64,000 bases of DNA from CALCEB01 sp035531475 (GCA_035531475.1 DATKST010000018.1:1-64000); one strand, 5' to 3'. Numbered from the stretch's first letter, positions 9,046 through 17,317 are shown. The notes: generated from the letters alone by a model not told the origin. Translations and numbers: made by a program.

Positions 9046-9161
9046 CAGCGAAAATGGTCCACGACCAACGCCCGTCGCCAATTGTAGGGACGGTGCTGGA
9101 GGGCGTCGGCGCGATGGAGAGTGCCGGCAAACCCCACACACACCATGATTGGAGGTCTTCG

Positions 9162-9590
9162 ATGAACTTCTCACGGCGCGATCTATGCTTGCTACTACCT
9201 GGAATCCTCGCTGGCATCCCAAGCCTCGCTGCCGATGGCCGGGCACTGCCCGCGGCAGCGTATCCATTTCAAGAGCTCCCGGTCCGCAACCAGGGAAGTA
9301 ACCGCTTCAGGCCGGTTTTGGACGGATCGACTCACTCTGGAATCCACATCGAGCTGCATGAAACCGACCTTGCTCCAGGTTCGCGGCCCCATCCCCCGCA
9401 CCACCACCTGCACGAAGAAATCTTCTTGATTCGCGAAGGGATCGTGGAAGTGACACTTGCCGGGAAAAGCTCAAGCCTCGGTACTGGCTCCGTCGCTTAC
9501 GTTGCCTCCAACGTTGAACACGGAATTCGCAACGCCGGAGATAAACATGCACAGTACTTTGTGCTTGCACTGGGACCTGACCGGAAATAG
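9162..9590 (+). CDS. Secreted small cupin protein
   Basis: A protein of 142 residues. The N-terminus MNFSRRDLCLLLPGILAGIP has a twin arginine and a hydrophobic stretch, suggesting Tat-type export. The cupin core carries a metal-binding set: PHPPHHHLHEEIFLI near residue 75-90 (His and Glu ligands) and VEHGIRNAG near 118 (second-motif His). The ATG at 9162 follows GGAGG at 9151 with six bases between, so an in-frame extension to 8850 through the hairpin repeat is rejected. Cupins of this size may be enzymes or sugar/metal binders, and the sequence does not decide. No operon partner. Confidence 0.85.
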   Translation: MNFSRRDLCLLLPGILAGIPSLAADGRALPAAAYPFQELPVRNQGSNRFRPVLDGSTHSGIHIELHETDLAPGSRPHPPHHHLHEEIFLIREGIVEVTLAGKSSSLGTGSVAYVASNVEHGIRNAGDKHAQYFVLALGPDRK

Positions 9591-9634
9591 CTCTCGCGGC
9601 AATTCGGCCGGTCAGCAAAATTCATACCACTCGC

Positions 9635-10435
9635 TCACTTCAAGTATTTCGGCCTTAAAACCCGTTCTGCCACGCGGGCGGCGGTGCTTCGTGGCAGGAA
9701 GCGATGGGCTTGGGCGCTGATGCGGTTCTTGAATCCGGAAATCACGCAAGTCTTGCCGGTCGCAAGTCCTGCCAAACCCACGCGCGCCACTTCTCGAGCA
9801 TCCTGCTCTCCCAACTTCTCACCGTCTTTGGATTTTGGAGTTCCGGCCACTTCGCCAAACTCCGTGGCGGTTGGGCCGGGACACAGAGCACAGACGTGAA
9901 CGCCGTAGCGAGCCACTTCCTCCGCCAGTCCTTCGGCAAACAATAGGTCAAAGGCTTTGGTGGCAGCGTAGGCCGAAATATAAGGGACAGGTTGGAATGC
10001 CGCGGTGGACGCCACTATCAGGATGTGACCCCGCCGCCGTTCCACCATTTGCGGCAGGTAGAGATGAGTGAGATGTACCACGGCCGAACAGTTCACCTGC
10101 ACCATGCCAAGTTGGCCAGCGAGCTTTGTGCCGTAGAACTCACCATAAGCGCCGAAACCGGCGTTATTCACCAGCAAATCCACGGCAATGCGTTTCTGTT
10201 CCGTAAAGGAGAATATTTCCTCCGGCCCCGTGGCTAGGGCAAGATCGGCCGTCACAATTTCAACGTTAGCGCCGTTCGCGGCGCGCAACTTCGCCGCCAG
10301 CTCTTCCAGCCGTTCACGCCGCCGCGCCGTCAGCACCAGATTTGCGCCACCGGTGGCAAGCTCTTCTGCCAGCGCCCAACCAATCCCGGCGCTTGCGCCG
10401 GTTACCAGTGCCCACTTTCCACGCCACAAGTCCAT
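9635..10435 (-). CDS. Short-chain dehydrogenase/reductase (SDR)
   Basis: A 266-residue classical SDR. The N-terminal cofactor motif is TGASAGIG near residue 14, followed by NNAG near 91, a catalytic Ser in VASTAAF near 143 and the YAATK pair (Tyr and Lys) near 156-160. The arginine-rich segment after the second strand (TARRRERLEEL) suggests NADP(H) rather than NAD. Substrate unknown. The ATG is preceded by GGAGGATCATCC. The first 48 codons and the 38 bases upstream of the start are duplicated at 16017-16200. Confidence 0.93.
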   Translation of the reverse strand: MDLWRGKWALVTGASAGIGWALAEELATGGANLVLTARRRERLEELAAKLRAANGANVEIVTADLALATGPEEIFSFTEQKRIAVDLLVNNAGFGAYGEFYGTKLAGQLGMVQVNCSAVVHLTHLYLPQMVERRRGHILIVASTAAFQPVPYISAYAATKAFDLLFAEGLAEEVARYGVHVCALCPGPTATEFGEVAGTPKSKDGEKLGEQDAREVARVGLAGLATGKTCVISGFKNRISAQAHRFLPRSTAARVAERVLRPKYLK

Positions 10436-10473
10436 GGATGATCCTCCGATTCGCTCACTCCAGATGCTACCAC
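10289..10473. repeat. Direct repeat, copy A (5' part of the SDR gene and its upstream region)
   Basis: Matches 16017-16200 in the same orientation, from CTTCGC to GATGCTACCAC. By hand alignment I count nine substitutions and one single-base gap over 185 positions. The homology stops abruptly on both sides. The two copies bracket 5.5 kb of accessory sequence. Confidence 0.88.
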
Positions 10474-10666
10474 GACAGAAGCGGAGACGCTTCAGCGGCG
10501 GGCCGGACCGCTAGCCTGGATTTCTCGTCCGCGCCGCGAAGGGCGGGGTTCATGGATAATCTGGGCTCGAACGCTCCGTTGGAGGCAAACGGGCGTATAC
10601 TCTTGACCGCCGGAAGGCCAGAATGGAAATTCCGGCCGAACCAAACTGGAAAGGGAGGACAAGCTC

Positions 10667-10975
10667 ATGCGATTTCTATTCAAGATTTCATTCCCCGTTG
10701 AGGCTGGGAACGCGGCCGCGAAAAAGGATGGCCTCAAAGTGATCCAGAGAATCCTCGAGCAACAAAAGCCGGAAGCGGCCTACTTCATGGCCGAGGACGG
10801 CAAGCGAACCGCGATCCTCATCATGGATATGACGGACGCATCACAAATCCCGGCTATTGCCGAGCCGTGGTTCCTGGCGTTGAACGCCAGCATCGAGACA
10901 ACGCCGGTGATGGTCGCTGCCGATCTCCAAAAGGCCGGTCCGGCAATTGAACAAGCGGTGAAGACTTACGGATAG
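10667..10975 (+). CDS. Small protein of unknown function
   Basis: A 102-residue soluble protein starting MRFLFKISFPVEAGN after a good GGGAGGACAAGCTC ribosome site. No signal peptide. The pattern (short strand, helix with VIQRILEQQKPEA, strands around AAYFMAEDG and TAILIMDM, final helix) suggests a small alpha/beta ferredoxin-like fold of the kind seen in stand-alone mono-oxygenase-like or DUF3303-like proteins. That is inference only. It is divergent from the SDR gene and is followed directly by a hairpin at 10976. Confidence 0.75.
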   Translation: MRFLFKISFPVEAGNAAAKKDGLKVIQRILEQQKPEAAYFMAEDGKRTAILIMDMTDASQIPAIAEPWFLALNASIETTPVMVAADLQKAGPAIEQAVKTYG

Positions 10976-12175
10976 CAAGTAGCGCAGACCCGTTCTTCGG
11001 GTCTGCGGCTTGTCTGTTTTCGGCCAGGAAAGGCCGCGGACTTTTACGATACGTTCGCGCTTGTTGTATATACCCGCTGCTGGAGGAGGTTCTTCTGACC
11101 GCTATTGGGAAGCCTTGGCAGAGATAGCCGTCGCCTCGGAAGTCTTAGAAGCGAAATTGAACAGCCTCATTTCGGCCATCGATGCTCTCGAAGCTGGTAG
11201 CCACGACGAGCGTTTTTTCTCGTCGTGGGCTTTTCCCTGGATTCAGGCACGGCCCCCGTGAAAGGCGGATGCTTCCGGCGAAGATTCACCGTTACAAAGA
11301 AAATGCGGTCGCCGAGCCTTAATCGCCGGACGTGTGACATGTCGAAAACAATATCACAATCTGAAAGGCCCACGACGAGGTAAGGCGCTCGTCGTGGCTA
11401 CCAGCCTACTTCGAGCAAGGAAATTGCTGAGCAAGCATCAACTGAAACGCCGTCGAAGCCACGGTCAACGCTTTCTTGGCCGTGGTTTCTTGCGCCGGCT
11501 GGCGCAGAGCGTGGCTCTGCGTGCTGGGAGGCCGGGAGTAGGGACCAAAGGAGCCGCTGTACTTTAACGATGATGTTCATGGTGATCGGTTTCCGTAAGC
11601 CGGAAATCCGGACTTCCTGAAATGAGGCATAGCCGCCCACTGGAGAACTGTCAAGGGCTCTGTGGCCTCGGCACGTGGATCAAGCGGCGGTGGAGCTTCT
11701 TGAACGAACAGCGGACCTACAAATCAGGTCCGTGCGACCTCGCTCCGTTCCCGGAGCAGCCGAACGGTAACGAAAAAGAAGCGATCGGAAAGAAAAGGGC
11801 GACGCAGCCGCGACCTGGCGCTAGAATACAGCGCCGTAGACTGGATTGCCAGACAAGCCGCAGACCTGAAAGACGCAGGTCTGCGCTACTTGCTACCCGC
11901 TACTTGCTGTAAACTGGCATAAGGCGTGCTGTTTGCGTGCTATTATAGCGGAGCGACCGGATATTGCTAACGCCCAAAGCTACGTTCTGCGCCAGCCGGC
12001 CGGAAAGACCCATGGTCACTCGAAGGCGGACTCCGGCTGAAGCGCAAAATCGTTAGGGCGCCTTCCGTGGCGTTTTAGGCTGACTGGCACAGACCAGAAA
12101 AGAAAGGTCTGCGCCAGCTTGCCGTGGAGGTCGGTTGTGGCTCGCCGGGATTTCTGGCATGGCAGATCAACCGCT
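10976..12175. repeat. Repeat-rich accessory stretch with several REP-type hairpins
   Basis: No convincing gene here, apart from a RAYT scrap listed separately. Hairpins: 10976-11012 (GCAGACCCG/CGGGTCTGC); 11191-11232 and 11369-11404 (CACGACGAG/CTCGTCGTG, also at 21764-21807); 11854-11893 (inverted copy of the first type, again at 13867-13904); and 12082-12117 (GCACAGACC/GGTCTGCGC). The first directly follows a stop codon and could also end transcription. Confidence 0.65.
11250..11340 (-). pseudogene. N-terminal scrap of a RAYT (REP-associated Y1 transposase)
   Basis: From the ATG at 11340 the frame reads MSHVRRLRLGDRIFFVTVNL and then RRKHPPF, which is how many REP-associated tyrosine transposases begin. 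The family resemblance ends after about 27 residues, well before the HUH and catalytic tyrosine motifs. A C-terminal piece of the same subfamily lies on the same strand at 13931-14164, in the wrong order for one interrupted gene. Confidence 0.55.
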
Positions 12176-12934
12176 ATGATCGGGATCATTTGGAGTCCCA
12201 CTCCGGGCTGCTTCGAAAGACACCTGCAGCGCAGGTACAACAACCCTCTTTTCCCTCCGAACCGCCGGATTGTCACCCAGTCAGAGGTTGAGGAAGCGCG
12301 GGCGCGAGACACCATGGAAGCTGAGTCACTTCGGGGCGAAGTTAAAGAGGTCTTGAAACTCTTTTTGGACCTGAATCCTGGTCAGAAAATAGAGATGACA
12401 CTCGGGCTCGATACGGCGAGGCGACTGGATGGCTTGATAGAGAGGGCTGCACGGCTTGGAGGCGATTCTTCAAAAGAGGAAGCTGACCTGATAACTCTGC
12501 GAAAGGCTCTGGCTGCCGACATGAAGAGAGGAGCCGAGGAGGCTAACGCGCCTGGTCTCCGAGAAGCCCTTGGCGAACTTGACCTGTTTCTTCAAATTCT
12601 CGTTAAGGGATGGAGTAACCGTTTCTTAGCGCAGATGGGAAGGAAGGACTCACCGATCCTACCGGAAGATGTGGTGCCGTCACTTCTTTCTGAGGACAAA
12701 GAGACAATTCGTCTCGTCGTGGAATCCTTCGCCAAGCAGGTGCCGGAGGTAGTCCCGCCGACCTTTTTACATGACCCAGACATAGCTCGCCGGGCCTCGG
12801 AGGTCGTTAACAAAAGTCTCAATGCTCTAGACAAAGTTCGTCAGGCAGCCTTCGCGCTGGTTGCGGATTTGGAAGCCAAGGGGGAAAGCACACAAGAAAT
12901 GGATGAGAAACTTCGTGTTTTGGGCGCGATCTAG
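12176..12934 (+). CDS. Protein of unknown function in accessory patch
   Basis: A soluble, highly charged and mostly helical protein of about 252 residues. From residue 45 on, Glu/Lys/Arg-rich helices alternate with leucine heptad-like stretches (EVKEVLKLFLDL, ALGELDLFLQILV). No signal peptide, no membrane helix and no catalytic motif that I can name. The start is uncertain: a TTG at 12119 and an ATG at 12314 are alternatives, and the first 40 residues overlap sequence that looks repeat-derived. It is followed on the same strand by the second unknown gene after a 233-base gap that itself contains a hairpin. I do not recognise the family. Confidence 0.6.
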   Translation: MIGIIWSPTPGCFERHLQRRYNNPLFPPNRRIVTQSEVEEARARDTMEAESLRGEVKEVLKLFLDLNPGQKIEMTLGLDTARRLDGLIERAARLGGDSSKEEADLITLRKALAADMKRGAEEANAPGLREALGELDLFLQILVKGWSNRFLAQMGRKDSPILPEDVVPSLLSEDKETIRLVVESFAKQVPEVVPPTFLHDPDIARRASEVVNKSLNALDKVRQAAFALVADLEAKGESTQEMDEKLRVLGAI

Positions 12935-13167
12935 AATCGATGATGACGAGGGGCGCGCGGGTGGTGCCGACATCGATTTTCATGTAGGCCCCCCTGAGCA
13001 AGCTGGGTTCTTCCTTACCGCCAACATCTGTGTTCTGGGAGAAAGGCGAAGCCCGTAACCGGGGCGTAGACATGGACGGCAATGTCTGCGCCACCCGTCG
13101 ACTCGGCTGAACCTGGTGTCACTTCCATCCGTTTGACTTCCAGGCTAGGCTCTTGAGGATGCACCCT

Positions 13168-13851
13168 ATGGACAAGTATAACATCAAGCCACCAAAGGCC
13201 GGGAAGGGTGACATAGCCCACACAGCCGCGAGAACAACGGTGAGCGCGGTTCCTTATGTGGGTGGGGCCGCGGTTGAAATATTGAACATGATTGTCGAGC
13301 CACCCTTAAACAAAAGGCTGCAAGAGTGGAGAGAATCAATTGCCGAGGCAATCGAAGAGTTGCAGCAAAGAGTTGAAGGCTTGACCCCAGAAAATCTGCA
13401 GGACAATCCTGCGTTTATCTCAACTGTTGCCTACGCCACACAAGCAGCGATCCGTACCCATCAAGAAGCAAAAAGGGAGGCACTGCGTAATGCAGTTCTA
13501 AACACCGCCGCCGGAAACGAACTTGATGAGGATCTCCCATTGATGTTTGTGAACTTGGTTGATAATTTTAGTCGGTTCCATCTGCAACTGTTGCGGTACT
13601 TTAATGATCGTGTGTCCCTGCCCGTTGAGCATTTTCCCATCCTCCAAGAAAGCCCGCAACTATTCGATCAAGTCGTGAAGGAACTCTGGGATCGTGGACT
13701 TATTGCTATGGGCCAGGGAACTGTGCCGAGGACCCCTGAGGCCTTTTACGAGAAGAATCTACACAGCGGCCATCTTGTTTTCCGAGGTCAGATCACCTCC
13801 CTGGGCGGTCGATTCATAAGATTCATTTCTTCACCTATAACTCAGCGGTAG
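13168..13851 (+). CDS. Unknown helical protein with a glycine-rich hydrophobic N-terminal segment
   Basis: A protein of about 227 residues. Residues 15-40 contain ARTTVSAVPYVGGAAVEILN, a hydrophobic glycine-containing helix pair. It is followed by a PPLNKRLQEWRESIAEAIEE helix, a long amphipathic helical middle with AIRTHQEAKREALRNAVLN, and a C-terminal part that resembles a small winged-helix (LWDRGLIAMG). I have seen this general architecture (hydrophobic loop, PPL.KR..EW, then ..HQE.K..ALRNA) in uncharacterised accessory proteins of many bacteria, but no function can be given. The ATG at 13168 is favoured by an upstream TGAGG; a TTG at 13153 is possible. Gene order suggests it belongs with the preceding unknown gene. 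Confidence 0.7.
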   Translation: MDKYNIKPPKAGKGDIAHTAARTTVSAVPYVGGAAVEILNMIVEPPLNKRLQEWRESIAEAIEELQQRVEGLTPENLQDNPAFISTVAYATQAAIRTHQEAKREALRNAVLNTAAGNELDEDLPLMFVNLVDNFSRFHLQLLRYFNDRVSLPVEHFPILQESPQLFDQVVKELWDRGLIAMGQGTVPRTPEAFYEKNLHSGHLVFRGQITSLGGRFIRFISSPITQR

Positions 13852-13866
13852 TGGTGCGCAGAGCAG

Positions 13867-13904
13867 CAAGTAGCGCAGACCTGTGCTTTTCAGGTCTGCG
13901 GCTT
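13867..13904. repeat. REP-type hairpin after the second unknown gene
   Basis: CAAGTAGCGCAGACCTG, a short loop, then CAGGTCTGCGGCTT. Same family as 10976-11012 and, inverted, 11854-11893. It sits 16 bases after a stop codon, so it may also function as a transcript end. Confidence 0.7.
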
Positions 13905-13930
13905 TTCTGGCGGGCCGTGACCGGCGCCGC

Positions 13931-14164
13931 TCAGAATCGGGTTTTCGGATCGGGAGGCATGTTCAGGCGGTCCATCGTCAGTCCGCAGTGCCGTTCTTGA
14001 TCCTCGACGCTCACGCCAGAATATTCCTTGATGCTGGACCACCGCCAGTCCCGGGCGTGGGTTACCGGGCCTCGCTTCACCGGGGTCAAGTGCATAGTCT
14101 CCACCGTTTCATGGTATTCCTTCACGCTGCGCAGGGCACGATCGAAAAATCGGCTCTGCCACAG
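13931..14164 (-). pseudogene. C-terminal scrap of a RAYT (REP-associated Y1 transposase)
   Basis: The minus-strand frame reads LWQSRFFDRALRS, then MHLTPVKRGPVTH and DWRWSSIKEYSG. This is the typical C-terminal third of REP-associated transposases (usually FWDR, YMHLNPV.RGLV, DW.WSS). The N-terminal two thirds are missing. Directly upstream, at 14171-14203, is a perfect hairpin (GGCCCACGGACAG/CTGTCCGTGGGCC) that interrupts the coding sequence. Confidence 0.7.
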
Positions 14165-14317
14165 ACAAGTGGCCCACGGACAGTGTCTTCCTGTCCGTGG
14201 GCCTTTCAACGCAGGACAAACCCACGGTCAGTCAAAAGCCGATTGGCCGTAGCTACTTGCTCTGTGCTGCCTGCTGCCGGCATACTGTGAAAGAGGAGAT
14301 CCCCGTACCGTAGTCTT

Positions 14318-15132
14318 ATGGTCATTTACCTGGATGAAAGCTACGACTGGCGCGGAGTGTATTTCTTGCTGGGTGCGCTTTTCGTCACAAGCGATCACGA
14401 CATCTTTCTCGAAGCGTTCAACAGCCTAAAACGCGAGGAAGGCTTTGGGCGACCTGAGGCACGCTACGTGAACTGAAATACTCAAAGATAAATTACGGCA
14501 AGTACGAGAAGGCCGCAATTAAAGCCATTCAAGCATTCAAGGCTCATTCTTGCTACCGCGCTGTGATAGTCCCGCTCGCCCAGTTTGATCTCAGGCATTT
14601 TGGGCAGCCATACGAACCCGAAAAAATAAAACGGGCGCGAGCATACAAAAAGTTTGCGGAGATGCTGATCGAATACAACACGCCCGGACTGGCAGAAGGA
14701 GTGCTATTCGCCGACAATCTCACTCGTTGCAAGGGGAAGCTTGCCCGGGGAGACGAATTCATTGAAGTGATGAAAGAGAGATTCCAGCGTGTCATATATG
14801 ATCATGACCTCAATGTAACGCAACCGAAACTGAAGCACATTCAGGAAGTCAGTTCAGCAGACGCGACATACGGGTTGATGCAGGTGTGCGACGTACTCTT
14901 GGGTTGCACGCTAAACGGGATCATTAAGACCGCAAAAGGACCGGGGATGGTTCACAAGAATAGGGTGACAGAGAGGATGAAGGAAATCTTGGAATTGCCA
15001 AGCTTGGAAAGGGATTACTGGCAACCCCTCACAAGGCTCTACGCACGGGAGTACCGAGAGGGAATCAAGATGGCCGATTTCGTCAGAGCCACGCACTACA
15101 AGTACCGACTGTGGTTCTGGCGACCAAAATAA
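14318..15132 (+). pseudogene. DUF3800 protein, broken by one frameshift
   Basis: The first frame (14318-14476) encodes MVIYLDESYDWRGVYFLLGA and continues to ARYVN-stop. From 14470 another frame continues as ELKYSKINYGKYEKAAIKAI through to the end at 15132 (FVRATHYKYRLWF). Joined, they give a complete DUF3800-like protein of about 270 residues with the usual LDES near the start, an ELKYSK segment and late acidic residues (MADFVR). A single lost base near 14468-14470 explains the break. It could be a true mutation or a sequencing error. DUF3800 proteins are common in defence and mobile regions and are suspected RNase H-like enzymes. Confidence 0.75.
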
Positions 15133-15385
15133 AAAAGCCCAGAGATACGGCTTCTTCGGTCTCAGTCCGTGTCAAAGACACCCCCGAGATCTCGACCGCA
15201 TTCAGGGCCACTATTATGATGCTACAAAACAGTGCCCTGGTCAAGCAAAATGCGATGTTGTACAAGTCCATTACAATGAGCACGTTAGATCACCTAGTAC
15301 CGGTTGGCGCAGAGCGTAGCTCTGCGAATTGTTGGCAACGCTGAGATCAGACCCTCCCAGCCCTGCCCGGGCTTCTCTGTAGGGG

Positions 15386-15715
15386 CGGACGAAACTGCTC
15401 GCGAGCGTGGCTCTGGCCTTGGAATATGAAGCGATCTGCCGCGAGGCGGAGCACCGGCTGGCGTCGGGACTGTCTGATCAGGAGGTTGATGTCTTTCTGA
15501 CGGCGGTCATCGCGCTGGCCGAGCCGGTCGAGACCCATTTTCTGTGGCGTCCCCAGCTTCGCGATGCGGCAGATGAAATGGTACTCGAAGCGGCATTCAA
15601 TGGCCATGCTGACGCTCTGGTCACTTTTAACGTGCGGGATTTTGGGATTGTGCCTTCGCAATTTGGGATAGAAGTCCTGCTCCCGCGTGAAGCTATCAGA
15701 AGGATCAAACCATGA
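15386..15715 (+). pseudogene. PIN-domain toxin lacking its N-terminus
   Basis: From the GTG at 15407 the frame reads MALALEYEAICREAEHRL, then the family's middle part and an acidic C-terminal block (ADALVTFNVRDFG) near residue 75-90. PIN toxins normally begin with a LDTNVL strand carrying the first catalytic Asp about 40 residues before LALEYE. That part is gone, and the sequence just before (GTAGGGGCGGAC) is the start of a REP palindrome. The TGA stop overlaps the ATG of the antitoxin gene by four bases, the usual arrangement. With its first catalytic Asp missing it is probably inactive. Confidence 0.72.
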
Positions 15716-15963
15716 GTGAGACAAGGACCTATCCTCTGCGGTTGCCCCGGTCGCTCAAGGACGCGGTCGAGCGGCTGAGCCGGCAGGACGGAACCAGCAT
15801 CAACCAGTTCGTCGCTACGGCGGTGGCGGAGAAGGTGTCTGCTCTTGAAACCGCCCGGTTCTTCCAGAGCAAGAGAGCGCGGGCGGATTTCAAGGCTTTC
15901 GACAAGATCATGAGACGCCGCGGCGGAAAGCCACCCCGCGAAGGGGATGAAATGCCGGGATAG
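15712..15963 (+). CDS. Ribbon-helix-helix antitoxin-like protein
   Basis: An 83-residue protein. The N-terminal half, YPLRLPRSLKDAVERLS followed by GTSINQFVATAVAEKV, is a clear Arc/MetJ/HicB-like ribbon-helix-helix DNA-binding fold. The charged C-terminal tail would normally wrap the partner toxin. Its ATG overlaps the stop of the truncated PIN gene. Since that toxin lacks its front part, this gene may be an orphan antitoxin kept for regulation or simply not yet lost. Confidence 0.85.
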   Translation: MSETRTYPLRLPRSLKDAVERLSRQDGTSINQFVATAVAEKVSALETARFFQSKRARADFKAFDKIMRRRGGKPPREGDEMPG

Positions 15964-16016
15964 CGCCGACCCACTCCTCTGCGGCTTTTGGCCTGCAACG
16001 GATAAATGCCGCAGAG

Positions 16017-16200
16017 CTTCGCGCCAGTTCTTCCAGCCGTTCACGCCGCCGCGCCGTCAGCACCAGATTTGCGCCACCGGTGGCAAGCTCTTCTGCCAGC
16101 TCCCAGCCAATACCGGCGCTTGCGCCAGTTACCAGCGCCCACTTTCCCCGCCACAAGTCCATGGATCATCCTCCGATTCGCCCACTCCAGATGCTACCAC
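16017..16200. repeat. Direct repeat, copy B (truncated SDR gene start)
   Basis: A second copy of 10289-10473. On the minus strand it encodes the first 48 or so residues of the SDR (MDLWRGKWALVTGASAGIGW from 16162) and then runs into unrelated sequence, so it is an SDR pseudogene fragment. It keeps the GGAGGATGATCC-type ribosome site seen before copy A. Divergence is about 5 percent by hand count. Confidence 0.88.
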
Positions 16201-16243
16201 CCTAAATCTGTGATTTGAATTTTCTCCCGGCTAAGCGCGGCAT

Positions 16244-16351
16244 TTCGTAATTTCTCTGACGTATTTTGAACCCCCCCTCACCCCCAGTCCCTCTCCCCAA
16301 AGGGGAGAGGGACTGAAGCTCGTTGTATGAATACGTCACCGTAATTACGAA
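16244..16351. repeat. Inverted-end element with GGGGAGAGG palindrome core
   Basis: Runs from TTTCGTAATTTCTCTGACGTAT to ATACGTCACCGTAATTACGAA, around CCCCTCACCCCCAGTCCCTC and GGGGAGAGGGACTG. It is the reverse-oriented relative of 3585-3722. The ends are imperfect inverted repeats of about 20 bases (TTCGTAATT.../...AATTACGAA). Confidence 0.65.
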
Positions 16352-16517
16352 TGGCAGGACTAAGGAGTGGTGCAGTATGGTTGCTCTGGTGGTGGCGTTT
16401 GACCGCTGTTGCAGGCGCGGCTCACGGAGAACTTCTTGCGCTGACCAGCGGGAGGCATATAATCCTACGAGACTCAATCCAGCAATTTCTGCAGGGAGAG
16501 ATTCGGAGGAGGCAGTC

Positions 16518-17024
16518 ATGGTGGAATTCCCGGTAAACCCGACACGGTTTGATCCATACAAGAATTTCAAGTTTCGTGTGAAATGGGACGGCCGGTACGT
16601 TGCCGGCGTGTCAAAGATCAGCGCGCTGCGCCGCACCACAGACGTCGTGCTCCATCGCGAAGGGGGCGATCCAAGCCTGGACCGGCGGTCGCCCGGCATC
16701 ACGGCTTTCGATCCCATCCGGCTGGAGCGAGGCCGCACTCAAGACCCAGAATTCGAAAAATGGGCGAATTTGACATGGACCTTGCACGCCGGCCTGGGTG
16801 CGGAAGTCAACCTCAAAGAGTTCCGCAAAGACATTATCATTGAATTGCTTAACGAAGCGGGACAGGTGGTGATGGCATTCCTGGTTTTCCGCTGCTGGCC
16901 TTCGGAGTATGTGGCGCTTGCCGACTTATCTTCGGAGGCCAACGCCGCCGCCATTGAGTCAATGACACTCCAAAACGAAGGCTGGGAGCGGGATGCGTCG
17001 GTCACTGAACCCTCGGAACCCTGA
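16518..17024 (+). CDS. Phage tail tube-like protein (T4 gp19 family), orphan
   Basis: A 168-residue protein. The segment NPTRFDPYKNFKFRVKWDGR followed by YVAGVSKISALRRTTDVVLHR is the typical opening of gp19-like tail tube proteins of contractile tails and injection systems. It continues with the loop DPSLDRRSPGITAFDPIRLERG and a C-terminal strand pattern ending LQNEGWERD. The ATG at 16518 follows GGAGGAGGCAGTC; an in-frame extension upstream is not needed. No sheath, baseplate, spike or AAA+ gene is within this window, so it stands alone. It may have a partner cluster elsewhere or be a relic. Confidence 0.82.
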   Translation: MVEFPVNPTRFDPYKNFKFRVKWDGRYVAGVSKISALRRTTDVVLHREGGDPSLDRRSPGITAFDPIRLERGRTQDPEFEKWANLTWTLHAGLGAEVNLKEFRKDIIIELLNEAGQVVMAFLVFRCWPSEYVALADLSSEANAAAIESMTLQNEGWERDASVTEPSEP

Positions 17025-17317
17025 ACGGTTGAGCCGAAATGGCTGTCCCTGGGATGAGCAAGTAGCGGGGATCCATTCTTCGCAGAGTTGCAGCCTCGGC
17101 CGACCGTCGGTGAGGAAGAGGCTGCAAGTAATTTTGATTAGGCTCTCGGGCCGGTGCCCTTGGTGCGATACTCGATTCGAAAATACGTCTTAGACACTTA
17201 ACCGAGTATTACTAATAGCTCCTGAATGGGTATTGATCGGCCCGGCCCAATTCTCATTTAATTTCTCTTTCGCTGCGAAGGCTATTTCAATTATTGAATT
17301 GCTTTGGTCTTGCCGCG
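17025..17317. other. Intergenic region without a recognisable gene
   Basis: About 290 bases between the tail-tube-like gene and the convergent ceramidase-like gene. A degenerate REP-type pair (GCAAGTAGCGGGGATCC and GCAGCCTC) lies near 17058-17095. The part from 17200 on is AT-rich. Nothing coding is seen. Confidence 0.4.

Noticed and set aside
8850..9161. In-frame extension of the cupin protein upstream
   Set aside because: It crosses the 72-bp hairpin and the end of the preceding gene; the ATG at 9162 has a good ribosome site and an export signal.
14318..15132. Programmed frameshift in the DUF3800 gene
   Set aside because: No slippery heptamer or downstream stem is seen at 14465-14475; a simple lesion or error is more likely.
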